Below are positions 5,533 to 11,920 of a DNA stretch of 11,920 nucleotides, piece after piece; positions within the stretch are counted from its first letter, which is position 1; every line of letters begins with the position of its first letter. The notes under the pieces are model-generated. The model saw only the letters and a list, made by a program, of their open reading frames with translations, was not told the DNA's origin and searched no databases. Location of the stretch: positions 1 through 11,920 of the forward strand of contig CAJUFW010000106.1 in the NCBI GenBank assembly GCA_910585655.1. The letters run 5' to 3'. The position numbers and the translations under genes were made by a program. Source of the DNA: an uncultured Lachnospiraceae bacterium. GTDB taxonomy: Bacteria > Bacillota_A > Clostridia > Lachnospirales > Lachnospiraceae.

Positions 5533-5994
5533 GTGGGAATCAATAAACAGGTTCTGTTTAGCTTAGGTGAGGAGGAATATGGACTGGATATTTTTTCGGT
5601 AGAGGAAATTGTCCGGCATATTCCTTTACAGCCGGCACCAACCCCATCAAAGCATATTGCCGGGATGATTCACCGGAGAAATCAGGCGATTCCGGTTTAT
5701 AATCTGCGCGCCCGTTTTAGTCTGCCGGACGCGCCGATTGTCACGCTGGCGATTGTACTGGTAAAGGGAATGAAGGTCGCGCTCGCGATTGACCGGGTAT
5801 TGGAGATTGTAGAACCGGAGGAGGAAGAGGTGCATATCGCCCCTCCTTTGCTGCGGATGAGAGATACCGCTTATGTCAGTCAGGTTGTCCGCGTCAAGGG
5901 GAAGCTGGTAATTTTACTGGATTTGGATACTTTGCTGACAGAGGGGGAGCAAGAAAAGGTTGAAGCGATGCTCCAGGCAGGAAAAGGAAATTGA
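5533..5994 (+). CDS. Single-domain CheW-like chemotaxis coupling protein
   Basis: The 153-residue product is essentially one CheW domain, the SH3-like scaffold that joins chemoreceptors to the histidine kinase CheA in the cytoplasm. It begins with KQVLFSLGEEEYGLDIFSVEEIVR, the usual CheW opening in which the protein stores the receptor-coupling strand. Next come the I-P-L-Q-P-A-P block, IAGMIHRRNQAIPVYNLRARF (the conserved G-x-x-x-x-R-x-x-x-x-P-V-x-x-L pattern) at about 43-63, the VDRVLEI-like segment AIDRVLEIVE at about 93-102, and VKGKLVILLDLDTLL near the end. GTG at 5533 is chosen because it starts at the domain edge and has AAGGAG (5518-5523) 9 nt upstream; the ATG at 5526 hits a stop after six codons. 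It lies 6 bp after prfB. No receptor, CheA or flagellar gene is nearby, so its signalling partner is unknown. Confidence 0.85.
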   Translation: MGINKQVLFSLGEEEYGLDIFSVEEIVRHIPLQPAPTPSKHIAGMIHRRNQAIPVYNLRARFSLPDAPIVTLAIVLVKGMKVALAIDRVLEIVEPEEEEVHIAPPLLRMRDTAYVSQVVRVKGKLVILLDLDTLLTEGEQEKVEAMLQAGKGN

Positions 5995-6006
5995 AAGAAA
6001 ACAGGT

Positions 6007-6041
6007 AAAAGAGCATTTTTAACAAAAAATGCTCTTTTTTT
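6007..6041 (+). terminator. Intrinsic terminator after the cheW-like gene
   Basis: A perfect 14-bp stem pairs 6007-6020 with 6025-6038 around the loop AACA, containing AGAGCATTTTT and its complement, and ends in seven T residues (6035-6041). It starts 12 bp after the stop and closes the secA-prfB-cheW block. Confidence 0.92.
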
Positions 6042-6077
6042 ACGGAAAGTTGGTGAAAAATTCTATCTGCATAGTGT

Positions 6078-6106
6078 TTGCCTTTTTCAGAAGGGTGTGT
6101 TAAGAT
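6078..6106 (+). promoter_or_regulatory. Promoter of the pheB-hom operon
   Basis: TTGCCT at 6078-6083 is 17 bp from TAAGAT at 6101-6106, with a TGn extension (TGT, 6098-6100). Start of transcription would be near 6113, giving a leader of about 60 nt. That is too short for a T-box or lysine riboswitch, and none is seen. Confidence 0.6.
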
Positions 6107-6171
6107 TCTTTCTGAGACAAACAAATGTATTCCGTGAACGAACAGAAGAAAGGAAAAAAGGAGAAAACGGC

Positions 6172-6615
6172 ATGAAAGAAGGGGAGATGCTCTATATTAT
6201 AACCCAAAGGGCGGTTCCGGAAGTCTTGTTGAAGGTAGTGGAGGCGAAGCGTCTTTTAGAGGCGGAGCGGGTAATGACAGTACAGGAGGCGACGGATGCG
6301 GTTGGAATCAGTCGCAGTTCCTTCTATAAATATAAGGATGATATTGCTCCCTTTTATGACCATGCCAGGGGAAAGACGATTACCTTTATGATACAGATGG
6401 ACGACGAGCCGGGAGTGCTTTCTAACGTTTTAAATCAGCTTGCAGCATTTGGCGTCAATATTTTGACCATTCATCAGAGCATACCGGTCAACGAGATTGC
6501 TACCATTACCATCAGCATGGAGATCACGGGAGAGAAAGTAGATATCACGAAGATGCTAGAGGATATCGAGACGATGAGAGGCGTACAATATATGAAAATA
6601 CTGGCTCGTGAATAG
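6172..6615 (+). CDS. PheB-type ACT domain regulatory protein (UPF0735)
   Basis: The product has 147 residues, the same length as Bacillus subtilis PheB. It has an N-terminal helical, helix-turn-helix-like part (about 20-60; the segment MTVQEATDAVGISRSSFYKYKD reads as a recognition-helix motif) and a C-terminal ACT domain (about 70-145) with GKTITFMIQMDDEPGVLSNVL and GVNILTIHQSI, the usual amino-acid-binding beta-alpha-beta pattern. ACT domains of this kind sense amino acids; PheB itself is only loosely characterised. ATG 6172 is chosen over an upstream TTG (6097) because AAGGAG (6158-6163) lies 8 nt before it and the TTG overlaps the -10 region. It is first in the operon, 45 bp before hom, so a role in controlling or sensing threonine, homoserine or related amino acids is likely. 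The effector is not known. Confidence 0.85.
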   Translation: MKEGEMLYIITQRAVPEVLLKVVEAKRLLEAERVMTVQEATDAVGISRSSFYKYKDDIAPFYDHARGKTITFMIQMDDEPGVLSNVLNQLAAFGVNILTIHQSIPVNEIATITISMEITGEKVDITKMLEDIETMRGVQYMKILARE

Positions 6616-6660
6616 TGCTTTTGTTTTTGCGGGACGCGTAGCCAGAAGGAGGAAATCAGC

Positions 6661-7899
6661 ATGATTGCAATAGGGATTATAGGGTATGGAACAGTAGGTT
6701 CCGGAGTGTATGAGGTCATTCAGACCAACAAAGAGAGCATTGCGAAAAGAGCCGGAGAGGAGATTATAGTAAAGCGGATCTGCGATCTTCGGGAATTTCC
6801 AGGGGATCCGGCAGAGCAGTTATTGACAAAGGATTTTAAGGAATTGGCAGAAGATCCGGAGATTCGTATTATTGTAGAGACAATGGGAGGCGTGCAGCCA
6901 GCCTATGATTATGTAAAAATGGCATTGGAGCATGGAAAAAGTGTCTGTACCTCCAACAAGGAGCTGGTGGCAAGACATGGTTCCGAACTGCTGGCGATTG
7001 CAAAGGAGCGGAGTTTGAATTTCCTTTTTGAGGCAAGCGTCGGAGGCGGGATTCCGATTATCCGTCCGTTGAACCAGGCTTTGACTGCCGACGAGATTGT
7101 AGAAATCAAAGGTATTTTAAACGGAACGACGAACTATATTTTAACAAAGATGACAAGAGAAGGAGCCGAATATGAGGACGTGCTGCGGGAGGCTCAGGAA
7201 AAGGGCTATGCGGAGCGGAACCCGGAGGCGGATGTAGAAGGACACGACGCCTGTCGGAAAATTGCGATTCTTACTTCTCTGGCATACGGCAGCCAGGTTG
7301 ATTATGAGGACATTCATACCGAAGGGATTACGCATATTACAAAAGAAGATATTGCGTATGCCAAGGCGATGGATGCCGGAATCAAGCTTTTAGGATCTAG
7401 TAAGCGGCAGTATGCAGAAGGATCCTGTGGTATGCAGGAGAGCAAAATTTACGCCCAGGTAGCGCCTGTGCTGGTGAAAAGCGATCACCCGCTCTATGGG
7501 GTAAACGATGTGTTCAACGCGATTTTTGTAAAGGGAAATGTGTTAGGGGAAGTGATGTTTTACGGACGTGGAGCAGGGAAGCTTCCGACAGCCAGCGCGG
7601 TTGTTTCGGATGTGATTGATGCCGTCAAGCATAAAAATACAAATATTATGACGCTCTGGAGCAGTAAAAAGTTAGAGTTAGGCTGCTTTGAAGATTCTTC
7701 CAGCCGCTTTTTTGTCCGTGTTCCGGAGGCAGAACAAGGACAGGCGCAGGAGCTTTTCCATGCCGAAGGTTTTCAGGAGGTCAAAGCCGAAGGCGTCACA
7801 GGAGAATATGCTTTTCTGACAGGAACTCTGACGGAACGTGAGTATGAAAAAAAGACTCAGGCGCTTTCTGTCCTTAACCGAATTCGTGTTGCCTTTTAA
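6661..7899 (+). CDS. hom: Homoserine dehydrogenase
   Basis: The enzyme reduces aspartate semialdehyde to homoserine with NAD(P)H, the branch point to threonine and methionine. The 412-residue protein has an N-terminal Rossmann domain with GYGTVG at 8-13, TSNKELV with Lys100, a catalytic domain with NGTTNYIL at 154-161 and NPEADVEGHDACRK at 187-200, whose Asp196 and Lys200 have the spacing of the known catalytic Asp/Lys pair. The C-terminal part, about 335-412 (SSRFFVRVPEAEQGQAQELF onward), looks like the usual threonine-sensing ACT domain, so feedback inhibition by threonine is likely. AAGGAGG (6646-6652) lies 8 nt before the ATG. It sits between the PheB-type protein and the ApgM-like protein with no terminator, and probably forms one operon with the downstream aspartate kinase. 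Confidence 0.97.
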   Translation: MIAIGIIGYGTVGSGVYEVIQTNKESIAKRAGEEIIVKRICDLREFPGDPAEQLLTKDFKELAEDPEIRIIVETMGGVQPAYDYVKMALEHGKSVCTSNKELVARHGSELLAIAKERSLNFLFEASVGGGIPIIRPLNQALTADEIVEIKGILNGTTNYILTKMTREGAEYEDVLREAQEKGYAERNPEADVEGHDACRKIAILTSLAYGSQVDYEDIHTEGITHITKEDIAYAKAMDAGIKLLGSSKRQYAEGSCGMQESKIYAQVAPVLVKSDHPLYGVNDVFNAIFVKGNVLGEVMFYGRGAGKLPTASAVVSDVIDAVKHKNTNIMTLWSSKKLELGCFEDSSSRFFVRVPEAEQGQAQELFHAEGFQEVKAEGVTGEYAFLTGTLTEREYEKKTQALSVLNRIRVAF

Positions 7900-7940
7900 C
7901 AAGGGCAAAGTCAGTTATAACGAAAAAAAGAAGTTAAAAA

Positions 7941-7965
7941 GAAATAAAAGGAAATAAAAGGAAAT
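7941..7965 (+). repeat. 10-bp tandem repeat upstream of the ApgM-like gene
   Basis: GAAATAAAAG is repeated exactly twice (7941-7950 and 7951-7960), followed by a partial third copy GAAAT (7961-7965). It lies in the purine-rich spacer just before the ribosome binding site. It might be a slippage-prone spacer; no function is evident. Confidence 0.6.
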
Positions 7966-7985
7966 CAGAGGGGGAAACTATAATT

Positions 7986-9185
7986 ATGAAATATTTGATT
8001 GTATTAGGAGACGGTATGGCAGATTTGCCTATTCCAGAACTGGGCGGGCAAACTCCCTTGGCTTATGCCAAAACCCCCCATTTAGACCGTCTGGCAGCAG
8101 GAGCTAGAATCGGTATGGTACAGACAATCCCGGAAGGAATGAAACCGGGCAGCGATACGGCAAATCTTGCCGTATTGGGCTATGATCCAAAAAAATATTA
8201 TACCGGACGTTCTCCATTAGAGGCATTAAGTATCGGCGTCCCGATGAAGGATACGGATATTGCGCTGCGCTGCAATCTCGTGACGTTGACGGAAGAAGAG
8301 CCGTATGAGAAAAAGCGGATGTCAGATCATAGTTCCAGTGAAATTTCTACGGAGGATGCTCATATTTTAATAGAGGCGGTAAAAGAAGCTTTTGCAGATG
8401 AAACCTGGAGTTTTTATACCGGCACAAGCTATCGTCACTTAACGATCTGGCATGGCGGGAAGGTGGTGGATCTGACGCCTCCTCATGATATTTTAGAGCA
8501 ACAGATAGGCGATTATCTGCCGGGAGAGGAAGTATTGCGCCGGATGATGGAAAAAAGCTTTGCGATTTTAAATCATCATCCGTTAAACGAGGAGCGGGCG
8601 GCAAAGGGCTTAAACAAAGCCAATTCCATCTGGTTTTGGGGAGCCGGGACAAAGCCGGCGCTGGATTCTTTTTATGAAAAGACCGGAAAACGGGGAGCGA
8701 TGATTTCGGCGGTGGATTTGTTAAAAGGCATTGCCGCAGGAAGCGGTATGCGGATGATGGAGGTAGAGGGCGCAGACGGGACGCTGCATACCAACTACGA
8801 AGGAAAAGTGGAGGCGGCGGTAGCCGCTTTGCTGGAAGAGGGCGATGACTTTGCCTATATCCATGTAGAAGCGCCCGATGAAATGGGGCATCAGGGCAGT
8901 ATAGACAGGAAAGTACAATCTATTGAATATTTGGACACCCGTGTGATAGGACCGCTTTTACGCGCCCTAGAGGAACATGGTACAGAATTCCGGCTGCTGG
9001 TGCTGCCGGATCATCCGACCCCGATAGCCGTACGTACTCATACGTCCGATCCTGTACCATATCTGCTTTATGACAGTACAAAGATAGAAGAGCATACTTG
9101 GCGTTACAACGAAGCAGAAGCCGGTCAGAGCGGGTATTTGCTTCAGGAAGGGTATCGACTGATAGACGTGTTGTTGGAAAACTGA
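7986..9185 (+). CDS. ApgM-family metalloenzyme, probable homoserine kinase
   Basis: The 399-residue product belongs to the archaeal-type cofactor-independent phosphoglycerate mutase family (alkaline phosphatase superfamily). Metal and active-site residues expected of that fold are present: Asp9 in LGDGMAD, nucleophile-type Ser56 in PGSDTANLA, Asp298 and His302 in APDEMGH, Asp342-His343 in LPDHPTP, and His352. One subgroup of this family is annotated as a proposed homoserine kinase because it sits beside threonine genes in genomes that lack the usual GHMP-type ThrB. Here it lies between hom and aspartate kinase, which favours homoserine phosphorylation over glycolytic mutase activity. That is inference from context; the residues alone do not decide it. 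The ribosome binding site is GAGGGGG (7968-7974), 11 nt upstream, somewhat long and non-canonical. Confidence 0.85.
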   Translation: MKYLIVLGDGMADLPIPELGGQTPLAYAKTPHLDRLAAGARIGMVQTIPEGMKPGSDTANLAVLGYDPKKYYTGRSPLEALSIGVPMKDTDIALRCNLVTLTEEEPYEKKRMSDHSSSEISTEDAHILIEAVKEAFADETWSFYTGTSYRHLTIWHGGKVVDLTPPHDILEQQIGDYLPGEEVLRRMMEKSFAILNHHPLNEERAAKGLNKANSIWFWGAGTKPALDSFYEKTGKRGAMISAVDLLKGIAAGSGMRMMEVEGADGTLHTNYEGKVEAAVAALLEEGDDFAYIHVEAPDEMGHQGSIDRKVQSIEYLDTRVIGPLLRALEEHGTEFRLLVLPDHPTPIAVRTHTSDPVPYLLYDSTKIEEHTWRYNEAEAGQSGYLLQEGYRLIDVLLEN

Positions 9186-9279
9186 CATTGCGTTTGGCAG
9201 GACTTGGATATATAAAAGAAAGAAGCAGATAGAGAAAACGCTTGTAAACTAATTTGAGAAAGGGGCATTATCGGCAGCC

Positions 9280-10599
9280 ATGATAAAGGTAGTAAAATTC
9301 GGGGGAAGCTCTCTGGCGAGTGCAGAGCAGTTTCAAAAGGTCGGAGAGATCATCAGAAGCGATGAGGAGCGTAAATATGTGATTCCCTCCGCTCCGGGCA
9401 GACGTTTTCCGGAGGATGAAAAAGTGACGGATATGCTTTATGCCTGTTATGCGCGGGCAGAAGCAGGAGAACCGTTTGAGCAGGAGTTAGCAGAGATTCG
9501 GGCGCGTTATGAGGAGATTATTGAGGGGCTTTCGCTTCCTCTGAGCCTGGAAGAAGAATTTGTAACGATGAAGCGGTTATTTGCAGAAAGAGCCGGGAGA
9601 GATTATGCCGCTTCCCGCGGAGAGTATCTAAACGGAATCGTGATGGCGGCTTATCTGGGGTATGAATTTTTAGACGCCGCCGAAGTAATATGCTTTGACG
9701 AAAACGGAGAGTTTGAAGCGGAAAAGACAAACGAGATGGTTGGCGAGCGATTAAAAACGATAGAGCGCGCCGTGATTCCTGGGTTTTACGGGGCTTATGC
9801 AGAAGGCAGGATAAAGACCTTTTCTAGAGGCGGATCGGATATTACCGGTTCGATTGTCGCCAGGGCGGTGCGGGCGGACGTCTATGAAAACTGGACCGAC
9901 GTATCCGGCTTTTTGATTGCCGATCCTCATATCATTGCGGAACCAAAGGGGATTGAATCGATTACCTACAGAGAGCTGCGAGAGCTTTCCTATATGGGGG
10001 CAGGCGTGCTGCATGAAGATGCTATTTTCCCGGTCAGACGGGAAGGAATTCCGATCAATATTCGCAATACCAACGCACCGGGAGACAGTGGAACCTGGAT
10101 TGTAGAAAGTACCTGCCAGAAATCCAAATATGTCATAACCGGAATTGCCGGAAAGAAGGGCTTTTGCGCCATTAATATTGAAAAGGATATGATGAATTCC
10201 GAGGTAGGATTTGGCAGGAAGGTACTGCAGGTATTTGAAGAAAATGATATTTCCTTTGAACATGTTCCGTCGGGGATTGATACTTTTACCGTATTGGTAG
10301 AGCAAAAGGATTTTATTCACAAAGAGCAACGTGTAGTATCAGGGATTCATCGAGTTGTACAGCCGGATTCGATTGATATTGAAGCAGACTTAGCGCTCAT
10401 TGCCGTAGTAGGGCGTGGTATGAAGTCTACCCGCGGGACGGCAGGTCGGATTTTTGCGGCGTTGGCTCATTCTCATATCAATGTAAAAATGATTGATCAG
10501 GGTTCTAGCGAATTAAATATCATTATCGGAGTGGCAGATAAAGATTTTGAAGCGGCAATCAAAGCCATTTATGATATTTTTGTAATTGTGCAATTATAA
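9280..10599 (+). CDS. Aspartate kinase (monofunctional, with ACT domains)
   Basis: The enzyme phosphorylates aspartate, the first step to lysine, threonine and methionine. The 439-residue protein starts with the kinase signature KFGGSS at 6-11. It also has SAPGRRF at about 37-43, FSRGGSDITGSI with Arg183-Asp187, and DVSGFLIADP. The C-terminal third holds two ACT regions: about 285-350 (GIAGKKGFCAINI through HVPSGIDTFTVLV) and about 365-435 (LIAVVGRGMKSTRGTAGRIF with NVKMIDQGSSELNIIIGV). These normally carry feedback inhibition by lysine or threonine. The start is fixed by the conserved MIKVVKFGG; the nearest Shine-Dalgarno-like stretch, AAAGGGG (9259-9265), is 14 nt away, unusually far, so translation may be weak. 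It is last in the operon, 94 bp after the ApgM-like gene with no clear terminator or riboswitch between. Which amino acid inhibits it cannot be told. Confidence 0.96.
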   Translation: MIKVVKFGGSSLASAEQFQKVGEIIRSDEERKYVIPSAPGRRFPEDEKVTDMLYACYARAEAGEPFEQELAEIRARYEEIIEGLSLPLSLEEEFVTMKRLFAERAGRDYAASRGEYLNGIVMAAYLGYEFLDAAEVICFDENGEFEAEKTNEMVGERLKTIERAVIPGFYGAYAEGRIKTFSRGGSDITGSIVARAVRADVYENWTDVSGFLIADPHIIAEPKGIESITYRELRELSYMGAGVLHEDAIFPVRREGIPINIRNTNAPGDSGTWIVESTCQKSKYVITGIAGKKGFCAINIEKDMMNSEVGFGRKVLQVFEENDISFEHVPSGIDTFTVLVEQKDFIHKEQRVVSGIHRVVQPDSIDIEADLALIAVVGRGMKSTRGTAGRIFAALAHSHINVKMIDQGSSELNIIIGVADKDFEAAIKAIYDIFVIVQL

Positions 10600-10642
10600 A
10601 ATTTATAGTTTGGTATGGATTATCAATATTTTCCGCTTTAAG

Positions 10643-10680
10643 AAAAAATCAGCAGTTTGAAAAAAGCTGCTGATTTTTTT
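10643..10680 (+). terminator. Intrinsic terminator after aspartate kinase
   Basis: A perfect 13-bp stem pairs 10643-10655 with 10667-10679 (core ATCAGCAG with CTGCTGAT) around an 11-nt loop and ends in a run of seven T residues (10674-10680). It closes the aspartate-family operon. The A run on the left arm could let it act on the other strand too. Confidence 0.9.
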
Positions 10681-10689
10681 CTTGTAATG

Positions 10690-10698
10690 TGCTATACT
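10690..10698 (+). promoter_or_regulatory. Possible extended -10 promoter, upstream of glgB
   Basis: TGC followed by TATACT is a good TGn extended -10, but the bases 16-18 bp upstream fall in the terminator stem and do not resemble a -35. It lies immediately after the aspartate kinase terminator, where a new promoter would be expected. Confidence 0.35.
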
Positions 10699-10872
10699 GA
10701 TTTTAGTTATGTTACGGGAAAAAGCTGCATATGATAAAAGATAAAGGAACTGATATAGAAAGAAAACAGAGGAGAAGGGACTATTTTTACAGAATTTGTG
10801 TAGATGGAAATAAAAAACTGTCAAAAGCTGAATAAAATCATAGTAAAAAGTGATAAAAAAGTCAAAATATCC

Positions 10873-10901
10873 TGTACTTTCTAGTAGAATTATGATAAAA
10901 T
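10873..10901 (+). promoter_or_regulatory. Probable glgB promoter
   Basis: TGATAAAAT (10893-10901) is a TGn extended -10 with TAAAAT; a weak -35, TGTACT (10873-10878), lies 17 bp upstream. Transcription would start near 10908, giving a leader of about 32 nt with the ribosome binding site TGGAGG at 10926-10931. Confidence 0.45.
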
Positions 10902-10939
10902 AGAGTTTAAGAAAAGACTGCAGAGTGGAGGATGACCCT

Positions 10940-11920
10940 ATGAAGTATTGCTCAAAGGAAGATATTTATTTATTTCGTACTGGTAATGCCAGGCAGGCGT
11001 ACCGAAATTTCGGGTGCCATTACATTGAGGCAGAGGATGCGTACCGCTTCTGCGTATGGGCGCCAAATGCGGCGGCAGTCAGTGTCGTAGGTGAATTTAA
11101 CGACTGGAAGCCAAAGGCTGATCCGATGAAAGAGATCGAGACCGGGATTTATGAAGCCGTGATTCCGGACGCCAAGGAAGGGATGTGTTATAAATACTGC
11201 ATCCAGACCAAAAAGGGCGAGATGCTCTACAAAGCCGATCCATATGCTTTTTATGCGGAACTAAGACCGGATACGGCATCCCGTATCTGGAGGCTGGACG
11301 GATACCGTTGGAGGGACAAAGTTTTTTTGTCCAAGCGCGGCAAGATGAATTCCGTCAATGTTCCGATGTCTATCTATGAAATGCACTTAGGATCCTGGCG
11401 CGGAAAAAAGGAAGAGGACGAAACTTATCCGAATTTTCGTGAGATTGCAGACTGGCTTGTGCCGTATGTACAGGAGATGGGCTTTACTCATGTAGAGCTG
11501 ATGCCGGTGACGGAGTATCCGCTTGATATGTCCTGGGGTTATCAGGTGACAGGTTATTATGCCGTCAGCTCCCGTTACGGGACGCCGCAGGATTTTATGT
11601 ATCTGGTGGACAAGCTTCACCGCGCCGGAATAGGCGTGATTTTAGATTGGGTGCCGGCACATTTCCCAAAGGATGCCCATGGTCTGATCCGTTTTGACGG
11701 AGAGTGCTGTTATGAGCATGCCGATCCGAGAAAGGGAGAGATGCCGCAGTGGGGAACGCTGACGTATAATTACGGCAGACCGGAGGTACAAAGTTTTCTG
11801 ATTTCGAGCGCTGCATTTTTTGCAGACGTCTATCATATTGATGGGATTAGACTGGATGCGGTTAGCGCGATGCTCTATCTGGATTTCGGCAAGCAGCAGG
11901 GAGAATGGGTGCCGAACGAG
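10940..11920 (+). CDS. glgB: 1,4-alpha-glucan branching enzyme GlgB, N-terminal part
   Basis: The first 327 codons of a glycogen branching enzyme are present; the frame is open at the right edge, so the gene is cut by the window (the family is usually above 600 residues). GlgB cuts alpha-1,4-glucan chains and rejoins them as alpha-1,6 branches. An N-terminal CBM48-type beta-sandwich lies at about 20-115 (YRFCVWAPNAAAVSVVGEFNDW is the typical core). The GH13 catalytic barrel begins near 145 with MSIYEMHLGSWRG, followed by ELMPVTEYPLD, SWGYQVTGYYA, DWVPAHFPKDAHGL (Asp236), LTYNYGRPEV and GIRLDAVSAML, in which Asp306 is the expected nucleophile. The acid/base Glu lies beyond the edge. TGGAGG (10926-10931) is 8 nt before the ATG; the ATG at 10932 is too close to it. 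The N-terminus has a single CBM48, the short form. Other glycogen genes may follow outside the window. Confidence 0.95.
   Translation, partial: MKYCSKEDIYLFRTGNARQAYRNFGCHYIEAEDAYRFCVWAPNAAAVSVVGEFNDWKPKADPMKEIETGIYEAVIPDAKEGMCYKYCIQTKKGEMLYKADPYAFYAELRPDTASRIWRLDGYRWRDKVFLSKRGKMNSVNVPMSIYEMHLGSWRGKKEEDETYPNFREIADWLVPYVQEMGFTHVELMPVTEYPLDMSWGYQVTGYYAVSSRYGTPQDFMYLVDKLHRAGIGVILDWVPAHFPKDAHGLIRFDGECCYEHADPRKGEMPQWGTLTYNYGRPEVQSFLISSAAFFADVYHIDGIRLDAVSAMLYLDFGKQQGEWVPNE

Larger units (their letters stand above)
10681..10939 (+). other. Spacer upstream of glgB
   Basis: This A/T-rich stretch has no convincing gene. It holds two possible extended -10 promoters (10690-10698 and 10873-10901). One open frame of 34 codons (10731-10835) lacks a clear ribosome binding site and resembles nothing known to me. 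No riboswitch or strong hairpin was recognised. If the upstream promoter is used, glgB would have a leader of more than 230 nt. Confidence 0.5.

Noticed and set aside
6097..6171. An upstream TTG start for the PheB-type gene
   Set aside because: It lies in the -10 region of the promoter; ATG 6172 has AAGGAG 8 nt upstream and gives the usual family length of 147.
9186..9279. A lysine riboswitch or attenuator before aspartate kinase
   Set aside because: The 94-bp gap is too short for a lysine riboswitch and holds only a weak 6-bp inverted repeat without a T run.
9751..10329. A 192-codon open frame on the minus strand inside aspartate kinase
   Set aside because: It is antisense to a clearly conserved gene, lacks a ribosome binding site and has no recognisable domain; the same holds for the other minus-strand frames across the window.
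10731..10835. A 34-codon ORF upstream of glgB
   Set aside because: There is no clear ribosome binding site, it is short, in A/T-rich DNA, and resembles no known family.

Overview
The window looks like chromosomal DNA of a low-to-mid-GC Gram-positive anaerobe of the class Clostridia, most probably Lachnospiraceae. This rests on gene content (long-form HPF, SecA with a C-terminal zinc motif, a PheB-type ACT protein ahead of hom, a clostridial-type aspartate kinase, a short-N-terminus GlgB), strong AGGAGG-type ribosome binding sites, TGn-extended -10 promoters and A/T-rich spacers. The family assignment is inference. All recognised genes are on the + strand.

Layout: (1) positions 1-158 hold the end of an NlpC/P60 cell-wall hydrolase, followed by an intrinsic terminator and a 45-bp near-perfect palindrome. 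(2) About 550 bp without a gene follow, holding four perfect DnaA boxes inside nested inverted repeats. (3) hpf (813-1340) has its own promoter and terminator. (4) secA (1634-4207) has its own promoter and a structured leader. (5) A 200-bp spacer carries two tandem hairpin cassettes with shared borders, then prfB (4410-5526), which needs a +1 programmed frameshift at codon 26, and a single-domain CheW gene (5533-5994) closed by a strong terminator. (6) A promoter at 6078-6106 starts a probable aspartate-family operon: a PheB-type ACT regulator, hom, an ApgM-family protein that is probably the homoserine kinase, and aspartate kinase, ending in a terminator at 10643-10680. (7) After a 340-bp spacer, glgB (glycogen branching enzyme) begins and runs off the right edge.

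The genes fall into three themes: translation and secretion housekeeping (hpf, secA, prfB), entry into threonine/methionine/lysine synthesis (aspartate kinase and homoserine dehydrogenase, the intervening ApgM-like protein fitting the homoserine phosphorylation step), and glycogen storage. No tRNA, rRNA, CRISPR array, insertion sequence, phage gene or defence system was recognised. The coding part is ordinary housekeeping DNA. The unusual material is between genes: the DnaA-box cluster, the paired hairpin cassettes before prfB, the palindrome at 218-262, and a prfB frameshift site that uses TAA where TGA is usual.
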